Assembly: GCA_945878355.1 (NCBI GenBank)
Contig: CAMCTC010000141.1
Location: 1 to 10,866, forward strand
Source of the DNA: Bordetella parapertussis
GTDB lineage: Bacteria > Pseudomonadota > Gammaproteobacteria > Burkholderiales > Burkholderiaceae_C
Direction of reading: 5' to 3'
DNA: 10,866 nt
The position numbers were made by a program, and so were the translations under genes. The notes beneath the pieces were generated by a model. That model saw only the letters and a program-made list of their open reading frames with translations. It was not told the origin of the DNA and did no database searches. Of this stretch, positions 1 through 5,663 are shown piece after piece (the stretch's first letter is position 1; each line of letters opens with the position of its first letter).

Positions 1-217
1 ATGGCAGTTGGCGCAGCAGCGCGTACATCGGCGTTCTATCGCCCTTGACGCGAAAGGATGTCACCGATGCGGACAGCCCGCGCATAGTTCGTGAGATGGC
101 TGGTTGGCTGAGTCCGGTCGCGGTCATCAGCTGGGCCGCCGTCTGTGGAACGCCTCGTAGAAGCCGCTCGATCTCCTGAGCCGAGTTCGATGTTGCAGGC
201 AGATGATGGATGTTCAT
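1..217 (-). CDS. HipA/YjjJ-family toxin kinase-like protein, N-terminus only (runs off the left edge)
   Basis: An open frame starts at ATG 217 and stays open to base 1, giving 72 codons. It begins MNIHHLPATSNSAQEIERLL and has a helix-turn-helix stretch around residues 20-45 containing GLSQPAISRTMRGL, then a basic wing-like part ending MYALLRQLP. This layout (a DNA-binding HTH placed before the kinase) is that of the YjjJ branch of HipA toxins, which carry their own N-terminal HTH instead of relying on a separate HipB. The kinase domain lies outside the window, so activity cannot be judged. No strong Shine-Dalgarno precedes ATG 217. A promoter can be drawn at 246-274, about 30 bases upstream, which supports this start. 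The gene is divergent from the tacA-tacT pair. The family call rests on a short N-terminus; another HTH regulator is possible. Confidence 0.6.
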   Translation of the reverse strand, partial: MNIHHLPATSNSAQEIERLLRGVPQTAAQLMTATGLSQPAISRTMRGLSASVTSFRVKGDRTPMYALLRQLP

Positions 218-245
218 CAGAGCGCCAAGAAGAATAGTTCAACGC

Positions 246-274
246 ATTGTTCGATGCATTTCAAATACAGTCAA
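246..274 (-). promoter_or_regulatory. Candidate sigma70 promoter of the HipA/YjjJ-like gene
   Basis: On the minus strand TTGACT (274-269) is followed after 17 bases by AACAAT (251-246). The -35 box matches five of six consensus bases and the -10 box four of six, at the ideal spacing. Transcription would start near 239, leaving a leader of about 20 bases before ATG 217. This is a sequence match only. Confidence 0.4.
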
Positions 275-349
275 GAAAACGAGGCCAACAGCATCTTGAA
301 CGCGGCGCTGGAGGTGTTGGCGGATGACGAGAACAGTCGTCAAAAACGA

Positions 350-378
350 TTGTCAGTACGTTGTCCGGACGATATGAT
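350..378 (+). promoter_or_regulatory. Probable sigma70 promoter of the tacA-tacT operon
   Basis: TTGTCA (350-355) and TATGAT (373-378) are separated by exactly 17 bases and each matches five of six consensus positions. Transcription would begin near 385, only about 20 bases before the tacA ATG at 406. The Shine-Dalgarno-like AAAAAAGG at 392-399 falls inside that leader. It is the best promoter match in the window. Confidence 0.6.
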
Positions 379-405
379 CGCGCAACTTTTCAAAAAAGGT
401 CGACC
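363..405 (+). promoter_or_regulatory. Palindromes over the tacA promoter and leader (candidate autoregulatory operator)
   Basis: Two perfect 8-bp palindromes flank the start of transcription: GTCCGGAC at 363-370, between the -35 and -10 boxes, and GGTCGACC at 398-405, touching the ATG. An inverted pair CGAT/ATCG (370-373 and 377-380) overlaps the -10 box. TacA-type ribbon-helix-helix antitoxins are known to repress their own operons by binding palindromes near the promoter. That these are the sites is inference. Confidence 0.35.
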
Positions 406-684
406 ATGACCGCTGTTAGTCATTCCAAGTCCGAGCGCATCGACGTTCGCGCCAGCGCGCCTGTGAAGCAGTTGCTGCAGGAAGCGGCGCGTGTGGCGCA
501 CAAAAATGTGAGCGAATTTTTGCTTGACGCCGGCATCATCGCCGCCAACCAAACATTGGCTGACCGCACTCGATTTGAACTGAGCGACGCGCAGTGGTTG
601 GCCTTTCAGGCTGCACTGGACCAACCCGTCATCGCCAAGCCCAGGCTCAAGAAGCTGTTGTCTGAACCGGGATTGCTTGGTTGA
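406..684 (+). CDS. TacA-like (DUF1778) ribbon-helix-helix antitoxin
   Basis: This 92-residue protein has the layout of DUF1778/TacA antitoxins. A ribbon-helix-helix DNA-binding domain occupies about residues 8-45, with SERIDVRASAPVKQLLQEAA forming the strand and first helix and VSEFLLDAG the second helix. The C-terminal tail (about 55-92, containing RFELSDAQWLAFQAALDQP) is the part that in this family wraps around and neutralises the GNAT toxin. ATG 406 is chosen because AAAAAAGG sits 6 bases upstream and a strong promoter lies at 350-378; an in-frame TTG at 361 would fall inside that promoter. The stop codon overlaps the toxin's TTG start (TTGA, 681-684), so the two are translationally coupled. 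By family role it should also repress its own operon. Confidence 0.85.
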   Translation: MTAVSHSKSERIDVRASAPVKQLLQEAARVAHKNVSEFLLDAGIIAANQTLADRTRFELSDAQWLAFQAALDQPVIAKPRLKKLLSEPGLLG

Positions 685-1199
685 GTTCGCAGGCTTACGA
701 GCCAGTTCGCAAACTGGCCGGTTCGGACGCCGTCGAGTCCTTTGATTGTGGTCAAGCCGCACTGAACCAATTCTTGCAGCGCTTCGCACTTGTCAACCAA
801 AAATCCAACAGTGCGCAGACCTACGTGAGTTGCCATTCCGGTTCGGTGGTCGGGTTTTACAGTTTGGCCGTTGGCAGCATTGAGCCCTCAAAGGCAGCCC
901 CACGTGTGACCAAAGGCATTCCACAACACCCAGTTCCGGTGATGATTTTGGCCAGGCTTGCCGTGGATCTTCAGCACCAAGGCGCAGGGCTCGGCAAAGC
1001 ACTGCTCAAGGATGCGCTACTGCGCACCGCCCAGGCGGCCGACATTGCCGGCATTCGTGCACTGCTGGTGCATGCCAAGGCCGAGTCGGCACGGCAGTGG
1101 TACTTGAATTGGGAGTTTGAGCCCAGCCCATCTGACCCGTTTCACCTGTTCCTCTTGATGAAAGACATCAAGGCCATGACCGGAACGAACCAAGCGTGA
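681..1199 (+). CDS. TacT-like GNAT acetyltransferase toxin
   Basis: The protein has 172 residues and is a GNAT-fold N-acetyltransferase of the TacT/AtaT type, toxins that acetylate the amino group of charged tRNAs and so block translation. Visible signatures are the N-terminal FDCGQAALNQFL (21-32), QTYVS (46-50), the VVGFYSLA strand (57-64), and the acetyl-CoA pyrophosphate loop ILARLAVDLQHQGAGLGKAL, with QGAGLG at 100-105. The ARQWYLNWEFEPSP segment contains Tyr141, at the place of the family's conserved catalytic tyrosine. Length is normal for the family. The start is an uncommon TTG overlapping the tacA stop by 4 bases; no better start follows without losing the conserved N-terminus. The gene appears intact. 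Confidence 0.85.
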   Translation: MSSQAYEPVRKLAGSDAVESFDCGQAALNQFLQRFALVNQKSNSAQTYVSCHSGSVVGFYSLAVGSIEPSKAAPRVTKGIPQHPVPVMILARLAVDLQHQGAGLGKALLKDALLRTAQAADIAGIRALLVHAKAESARQWYLNWEFEPSPSDPFHLFLLMKDIKAMTGTNQA

Positions 1200-1217
1200 A
1201 GCGGCTTGAGTATGCAG

Positions 1218-1232
1218 GGCAACGCAGTTGCC
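1218..1232 (+). terminator. Small hairpin after tacT, weak terminator candidate
   Basis: GGCAAC and GTTGCC form a 6-bp stem around a GCA loop, 19 bases after the tacT stop. No T-run follows, so it would be a poor intrinsic terminator; it may only protect the 3' end or be incidental. Confidence 0.2.
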
Positions 1233-1461
1233 GCTCAACTTACCGGCTAGGATTCAATGATGCGTAAACGTGTACCGACCTACCCCGGCGCGGTATATCT
1301 AGAAGCGGTAGCCTGTTGCCAATCATTCAAATCTCGCCCACGCGCCGTTCGTACCTTGTAGGCGTTTTGTTTGGGTCTTCACCACCCTCGGATTTTTCGC
1401 GCCAGCAAAAAAAGAGGCCTCTCGCCCAAGTCACTTCGGCATCGGGGAAACGGATGCTTGG

Positions 1462-1539
1462 CGCAGAGAGCGTGCTCTCTGCACTTCCGAAAGCGCGCAC
1501 CCCGCGTGATGAGGTCGTGCAGAGAGCACGCTCTCTGCG
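1462..1539. repeat. REP-like pair of inverted palindromic units
   Basis: Two 23-bp units, 1462-1484 and 1517-1539, are exact reverse complements of each other across a 32-bp spacer. Each is itself almost palindromic: the first has the core GCAGAGAGCGTGCTCTCTGC (1463-1482) and the second differs only in the centre. Paired, inverted, self-complementary units in an intergenic region are the layout of REP/BIME elements. The DNA could fold into two small hairpins or one long one. Confidence 0.6.
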
Positions 1540-1770
1540 AGAAGCGTGCGAAGCCGGAGCCAACACGCCATCCTGGCGATACGCCAGGTGATCCTGATCT
1601 TCGGGAGAGAGGCCAAAAAAGTCACCCCGGCAATCGTCAGCGGGCGCCAGAAGCGCACGATGACGATGCCGGTTGCGGCCGTCTGAAAACGGTTCACAAG
1701 CTCATCGTCGCTGGCCACAGGCTCATGGGGTGCGCCTGCTGGGCCGGAGACCACAACAATTTCAGAAAAT

Positions 1771-2085
1771 TCAGCGCATCGAACGCCTGGGTGCCAAACC
1801 ATGAACATCAACATGGGACCAAGGGTCCATCAATTGGACGCCGCAGCCCTCGAAGTCGCCGGTGTTGCGGGTGGCCACGCTGGCGCCATGAGCGCGGGCG
1901 ATCGCGGCGATCTGGCAATCGAACTGGCTGATGGGGCGGCCAGCCGCACGGCGCACGGCGGCGATGGCGGCATAGGTGCTGGCAGCTTGGCGGTCGAAGG
2001 GCAGGATGCGGTCGCGAAAGTCTTCCTCAAGAACGCCCTCGATCGCCTTGGTGTGTTGGCCCTCAGTTCGGTGTGGGCCGGTCAT
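1771..2085 (-). pseudogene. PIN-domain (VapC/FitB-like) toxin fragment lacking its N-terminal half
   Basis: From the ATG at 2085 the frame gives 104 residues. The middle matches the C-terminal part of VapC-type PIN ribonucleases: ILPFDRQAASTYAAIAAVRR (27-46), GRPISQFDCQIAAIARAHG (49-67, carrying the acidic Asp56), then ATRNTGDFEGCGVQLMDPW (71-89, with Asp77). The first half of the PIN fold, with the LDTNV-type strand and its essential first Asp and the following Glu, is absent; upstream DNA belongs to the DUF4276 gene. No VapB-like antitoxin is nearby. The ATG overlaps the DUF4276 stop by one base (TGATG), so the fragment could still be translated by coupling, but without its N-terminal catalytic residues it should not be an active nuclease. 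Confidence 0.7.
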
Positions 2086-2705
2086 CAAGCCCAGGCGGCG
2101 GCACTGGCCACCGCGCCGGCAAAAGCCTGAAAGCTCCGCGACGCATTGCGCGCCGGCTCCATGTGCTGGGCCACCTGCTTGGCGCATTCCATCTTGCGCA
2201 GGCCGGTCTTGAAGTAGCCGGCTTTCTTCAGAACCCGCTCCAAGGCTTCCCAGGTGCCGCCCAGCACCGCGTCCGGGTCCCGAAAGCCCTGCTTGCTCAC
2301 CTGCGATGCCGACACTCGCGGATAGGCCGTCTGAACCGCCGTCCAGTCACCAAAGAACCAGGCTTCCAACTCTTCGACAGCAATGCGGTTGGCCACCTGG
2401 AACGGCTGGCCATGGCCGGCCAAGGTCTTGCTCAGCAGCCGGGCATCGGCGGCCATTTTTTCCATCGCCTGTTTCAGCACCCGGCAGTCATCGTCGTCCC
2501 GGTCGACCAAGACCAGGATGGCCCAGTTGGCGGGCAGCCACTGGCTGTAGCCGCGCAGACGGTCGGGCAAGTTCTTCAGCAAGTCATCCTTGCATTGGAA
2601 GCGGATGATCTGGAAATCCGCCCCGGCCAGCATCCTGGGCAAGAGCTGCTCCAAAGCCATCTCCATCGACGGCTCTTCCACCAGCACGATCAGCTTGTCC
2701 AGCAT
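2085..2705 (-). CDS. DUF4276 family protein, TOPRIM-like nuclease partner of the upstream ATPase
   Basis: This 206-residue protein begins [20 protein letters not shown]. The N-terminal strand ending in VEEPS (Glu10/Glu11), the acidic cluster LVLVDRDDDDC (64-74) and EELEAWFFGD (111-120) follow the Glu, then Asp-x-Asp pattern of TOPRIM-like metal-binding nucleases. HMEPARNASRSFQAF (181-195) is the typical C-terminal motif of DUF4276; the last residues may be altered by the junction with the PIN fragment. ATG 2705 is preferred because an AGGGGGG Shine-Dalgarno lies just upstream and the codon overlaps the ATPase stop by one base (TGATG). In-frame codons further upstream lie inside the ATPase gene. 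ATPase plus TOPRIM is the shared logic of OLD, Gabija GajA and PARIS, so a defence nuclease role is likely but inferred. Confidence 0.75.
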   Translation of the reverse strand: MLDKLIVLVEEPSMEMALEQLLPRMLAGADFQIIRFQCKDDLLKNLPDRLRGYSQWLPANWAILVLVDRDDDDCRVLKQAMEKMAADARLLSKTLAGHGQPFQVANRIAVEELEAWFFGDWTAVQTAYPRVSASQVSKQGFRDPDAVLGGTWEALERVLKKAGYFKTGLRKMECAKQVAQHMEPARNASRSFQAFAGAVASAAAWA

Positions 2706-3961
2706 CAGCCGCCCCCCTGCGCTTTGGCGCCGGCCCTGGCGCGCGGTGCGCCGTGGTTGATCAACGGGTCGCCCAGGCCGAAATGCCCTTCCATCCACAA
2801 ATGCCCCAGTGAAGCGCCCGCCTCAATGAATTCAGGAATGCCCTGGATGTCGCAGGCGCGCACCGCCTGGGTGAAGCCCTGCGCATCGCGGTATAGCACC
2901 CTCACCTCATCTGCCCGCATCGCGTTCAGCAGGAACGGTGAATGGCTGGTGATGAACAGCTGCGAGCGCTCAGACGCGGCGCGGCATTCCTCGGCCAACT
3001 CGGGCAACAGCCGGGGGTGCAAGAAGTTCTCGGGCTCCTCGATGCCGATGAAGCACGGCGGCTCCGGGTCGTAGAGCACCGTCAGGTAGGCCAGCATTTT
3101 CATCGTGCCGTCGGAGACATATTTGGACAGCACCGGCTGGTCGAATGGCTCGTCCTTGATCTGCAGCAGCAAGCGGCCATCAGCCATGGGCTCGGCCTCC
3201 ACCCGCTCCAGCCGCGGAATGCGCTCGCGCAGCACCGAGAAGATTTTCTCCAGCCGCTCGGGGTGCTGCTCTTTCAGGTATTGAATGACATTGGCCAGGT
3301 TTTCACCGCCCTTGCTCAAACGCTCTTGCGGCCCGGCCTCGGGCTGGTTGCGGGTCTGGTCTATCGCCAGGCAGGACACATACCAGTCGGTGATGAAGTC
3401 GCGCAACGCGGCCACCCGTGGGTGCTCGGTGAACTGCCCCAGCGTGTTCACCGCGATCAGATCGGGCGTGCGCAGGTTAGTGTCTACCCGCACGTCATCA
3501 GAATCCGGTGCGTCACCACTCGCGGCCTTGCCGATGCCGCGCCGGAACTCCAGGAACCGAAACGGTTGGCCCCGGGTGCCGCGCCGCCACTGCAGCCACT
3601 CTTCAACCACCTCGGGGCCCTTGGCGCCTTCGTCGATGGCGAGGTGGTAGGTGATCACTGGCGTGCCAGGGCGCTCACGGTACTTCAGCTCGAACACGAT
3701 AGGCCCGGTAGAACCACGCGTCTTCAGCTCTTTGCCGCGCCCGCGCCGGTCCCAGGCATGGCGCAGGCCAAACTGGAAGCATTCCGACAGAAAGTTGAAG
3801 ACGTCGAAGACGGTGGACTTGCCGCTGCCATTGGGCCCCAGCAGCACCGTCATCGGCGTCAGCTTGTCGAGATCCACCCGGCGCAAGGCACGGTAGTTCT
3901 CGACATGCAGTGACTCGATGCGCGGGATGCCTTCGGGTTTGACCCGGCGGGTTGCTTTCAT
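2705..3961 (-). CDS. ABC-type AAA family ATPase (AAA_21), first gene of the ATPase-DUF4276 module
   Basis: The protein has 418 residues. Motifs in order are the N-terminal [17 protein letters not shown] typical of SMC/RecF-like defence ATPases, Walker A GPNGSGKS (42-49), an insertion of variable sequence (about 60-270), an ABC-signature-like [11 protein letters not shown] (280-290), Walker [14 protein letters not shown] (304-316) and the switch histidine in FITSHSP (His340). All ATP-binding and hydrolysis elements look intact. ATG 3961 is chosen because GGAG lies 6 bases upstream; ATG 3976 and 4081 are in frame but without such a site. The gene overlaps the DUF4276 gene by one base, so both products should be made together. 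By analogy with AriA/AriB of PARIS the ATPase would act as sensor and scaffold for the TOPRIM partner; this is inference from architecture. Confidence 0.85.
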   Translation of the reverse strand: MKATRRVKPEGIPRIESLHVENYRALRRVDLDKLTPMTVLLGPNGSGKSTVFDVFNFLSECFQFGLRHAWDRRGRGKELKTRGSTGPIVFELKYRERPGTPVITYHLAIDEGAKGPEVVEEWLQWRRGTRGQPFRFLEFRRGIGKAASGDAPDSDDVRVDTNLRTPDLIAVNTLGQFTEHPRVAALRDFITDWYVSCLAIDQTRNQPEAGPQERLSKGGENLANVIQYLKEQHPERLEKIFSVLRERIPRLERVEAEPMADGRLLLQIKDEPFDQPVLSKYVSDGTMKMLAYLTVLYDPEPPCFIGIEEPENFLHPRLLPELAEECRAASERSQLFITSHSPFLLNAMRADEVRVLYRDAQGFTQAVRACDIQGIPEFIEAGASLGHLWMEGHFGLGDPLINHGAPRARAGAKAQGGG

Positions 3962-4022
3962 TTCATGCTCCGTCATTCTTGGTGTCGCGGACTTTTTTCG
4001 ACTTGGGTCTCTGTGGCGCACG

Positions 4023-4051
4023 ACTATTCGGCTCACGAATTTGTGGCTCAA
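4023..4051 (-). promoter_or_regulatory. Candidate promoter of the ATPase-DUF4276 operon
   Basis: On the minus strand TTGAGC (4051-4046) and AATAGT (4028-4023) are 17 bases apart, each matching four of six consensus bases. It lies about 60-90 bases upstream of the ATG at 3961, between the IS110 remnant and the operon. Iterated GGCTCA motifs overlap it. Confidence 0.3.
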
Positions 4052-4081
4052 GAGTGAGCAACAACGCCGTTTGCGGCTCAC
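4029..4081. repeat. Iterated GGCTCA motifs in the ATPase-DUF4276 promoter region
   Basis: CGGCTCAC occurs at 4029-4036 and 4074-4081, with the variant TGGCTCAA at 4044-4051. Starts are 15 and 30 bases apart. The reverse form GTGAGC is at 4054-4059 and can pair with its neighbours. The last two direct copies share the longer context TTTGYGGCTCA. Possible operator sites; no regulator is encoded next to them. Confidence 0.35.
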
Positions 4082-4144
4082 TTGTCGACATTATTGGTCC
4101 ACAAATAAGTTTGCAGTGCAGCGCGGCACCTCCTGAGAAACAAA

Positions 4145-4914
4145 TCAGACTGACGCCGCCTGAGCAGGGGTGGCGGCCGGCGTGAGGCTGAAGCCGAGTG
4201 AAGCTGCGCGGCGTTTGAGGGCCGCCACGGAGCGCTCGCGCTGCTGTTGTTCATAGTGCTGCTGGCCCTGATCGACGAAGGCTTCGCCGCGGGTGAGCAT
4301 GAAGTAGACCATTCGGTCGAACTTGTGGGCGGTGGCGGTGTTGGCCTTGGCAGTGTCCATTCGGGCCTGCAGCCGCCGGTAGAACGCGCCGAGTGCAGAC
4401 TGGCTGTGCCACAGGCTCTGCGCCGCCAGCTTCAGGGCTTGACGCGCCCGGTTCGCGGCGCGCTTGGTGCCTGAGGACAGCACCTTACCGCCGCTGATCT
4501 TGGTGCCAGGGCACAGGCCCAGCCAGGAGCAGAAGTGCTTGACACTGGCGAAGCGGCTCAAGTCGGGTCCGATCTCGGTGAGTAGCTTGAGCACCGTGTC
4601 GGCGCCCAGCCCGTTGATGCGCGTGAGGTCCACGCCAGCCCAGTTGGCCAGCAGTTGGCGCTGATTGAACTCGACGCGTGCTTTGGAGCCGGGGCGGGGA
4701 GCCCGCCCGATCTCGACGTTGGTCGGCCCTAGCGCTGCCATCAGGTCGTGCGGCTTGGTGTCGCACTCGCCCAGGTGGCGCTGAATGTCGTCGTACATCG
4801 CCAGGGACTGCGCCAGGACGAATAAGTGCTCCTGGCTGGTTGGCGCCAGTTGCCTTGCAGTGCACGGGCGATCTCATCCTTGCTGGCCTTGACGCGGGCG
4901 TTGCGGTAGCTGGC
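4145..4914 (-). pseudogene. IS110-family transposase remnant, N-terminus missing and frameshifted
   Basis: The reading frame 4798-4145 carries the C-terminal Transposase_20 (IS116/IS110/IS902) domain: LTRINGLGADTVLKLLTEIG, then HFCSWLGLCPGTKISGGKVL, then the SSGTKRAANRAR segment that holds the family's catalytic serine. Family sequence continues upstream in the same frame as QEHLFVLAQSLAMYDD, and then in another frame as SYRNARVKASKDEIARALQG with NWR directly after it, joining near 4830-4846. One base lost (or two gained) there explains the switch. The N-terminal DEDD/RuvC-like domain is absent: the frame is closed by a stop at 4924-4926 and no homologue is visible beyond. The element cannot move by itself. 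IS110 elements lack terminal inverted repeats, so the ends cannot be set. It separates the two defence operons. Confidence 0.8.
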
Positions 4915-5051
4915 TGAGTGTGATCACCCAATTCGATGGACCGATGATCGAGTTTGGTGATGGACAGCAAACCCATGCGCTGACCCTCTTCTGAAAAAGC
5001 CTGTTGACCTTGTCGCCTGAGCGGCTCATCGCACGCCAGGCCAGCAAGCAC

Positions 5052-5591
5052 TCAAGATTGCCCTTGCCGCTCGATTTCAGACCAGACATAGGGGTGGTAG
5101 CGGCGAATCAATGGCCCTGGCCTGGTGCCCGCCTTGTATTCGGCAAACAAGCGCGACCGCATCTCACGTTTCACCGCACTGTCCAACTGCAAGCGGGCCA
5201 CCGTCCTGCGGGCCGCGTCGGTCAGGACCGGGTCGGTCAGCGCAGGGTTGAGACACATCTCGCCGGTGGTCAGCACCAGCAAGAACACCCTGGGCGGCAG
5301 AGTGAACGGGTCCAGCAGGTCGGTGAAGTGGTTCTTGCGCGCATTCATGTCAAGACAGGCCAAGCGGTAGTTGTCCCACTCGTAAGCAGCCCCCGATGCG
5401 CGGGACTTGGGCGCGAAATGGTCGACCGACGCGGCACCTGTTGCCAGTTCGATATGGGTCCCGAGATAGGCGCAAATGCCCCCGTAAGCGGCATGGAACT
5501 CGGGCAGGCATTTGGTCCAGTGTGCAGGGAACTTCGTGCCCAAGGGCACGGGCAGGTTCAATGCCCGGGTCGGGTACAGCGTCTTGAACAA
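5052..5591 (-). CDS. HNH endonuclease, PtuB-like; remaining frame downstream of an amber codon
   Basis: The open frame from TTG 5591 encodes 179 residues. An HNH core is visible: CAYLGTHIELATGAASVDHF with the Asp57-His58 pair, then YEWDNYRLACLDMNARKN with Asn74, Asn83 and Lys86, as in the HNH nucleases that pair with PtuA-type ATPases in Septu. In the same frame the coding sequence continues upstream to ATG 5663, which overlaps the stop of the ATPase gene (ATGA), but a TAG interrupts it at 5600-5598. The native gene was therefore most likely 5663-5052 (203 codons plus stop). Re-initiation at TTG 5591, nine bases after the amber, or amber read-through would be needed to make the core domain. 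The catalytic region is undamaged. The nuclease would be the effector of the upstream ATPase. Confidence 0.7.
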   Translation of the reverse strand: MFKTLYPTRALNLPVPLGTKFPAHWTKCLPEFHAAYGGICAYLGTHIELATGAASVDHFAPKSRASGAAYEWDNYRLACLDMNARKNHFTDLLDPFTLPPRVFLLVLTTGEMCLNPALTDPVLTDAARRTVARLQLDSAVKREMRSRLFAEYKAGTRPGPLIRRYHPYVWSEIERQGQS

Positions 5592-5597
5592 CCATCG

Positions 5598-5663
5598 CTA
5601 CCCCGGCGCGCGCACCTTCGCCTGGAACGACGCCGGCTCGGGCTGGGGCGCCACAGGCATCAT
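5598..5663 (-). pseudogene. N-terminal 21 codons of the HNH gene ending in a premature amber stop
   Basis: From ATG 5663 the frame reads MMPVAPQPEPASFQAKVRAP, then Gly, then TAG at 5600-5598, and continues in frame as RWLFKTLYP into the HNH protein. The FxAKVRxPG stretch resembles the conserved start of this HNH family, so it is genuine coding sequence. One base change (for example TAC or CAG to TAG) would explain the stop. The ATGA overlap with the ATPase stop and the doubled ATG support 5663 or 5660 as the native start. Confidence 0.65.

Larger units (their letters stand above)
1200..1770. other. Gene-poor spacer between tacT and the PIN fragment
   Basis: No frame here looks like a known protein. 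Short frames on both strands overlap inverted repeats and have compositions typical of chance frames in GC-rich DNA. Structures seen are a small hairpin just after tacT (1218-1232), a pair of inverted palindromic units (1462-1539) and a 7-bp stem with a 3-base loop at 1572-1588 (CCTGGCG / CGCCAGG). I see no clear promoter. Confidence 0.5.

Noticed and set aside
361..405. Longer tacA start at TTG 361
   Set aside because: It would place the start upstream of the predicted transcription start and adds residues not typical of DUF1778; ATG 406 has a good ribosome site.
254..409. Plus-strand frame of about 51 residues ending in ATGA overlap with tacA
   Set aside because: It contains the strong tacA promoter (350-378), has no Shine-Dalgarno, and matches no family I know; a vague likeness of ILNAALEVLA to RadC N-termini is too weak.
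1572..1588. CCTGGCG/CGCCAGG hairpin as a terminator
   Set aside because: The stem is sound but no T-run follows on either strand; kept only as a structural note.
1431..1814. Minus-strand frame of 127 codons after the PIN fragment
   Set aside because: It runs through the inverted palindromes and has no known domain; likely a chance frame in repeat-bearing spacer DNA.
2073..3074. Long plus-strand open frame (333 codons)
   Set aside because: Antisense to the DUF4276 and ATPase genes, whose motifs are clear; the product has the His/Gln/Pro-rich composition of a GC-rich shadow frame.
2942..3913. Long plus-strand open frame (323 codons)
   Set aside because: Antisense to the ATPase gene with no recognisable domain; a shadow of codon bias.
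4918..5051. Possible extra gene or terminator between the HNH gene and the IS110 remnant
   Set aside because: Only 134 bases, no stable hairpin with T-run and no frame resembling the IS110 N-terminus or another protein.
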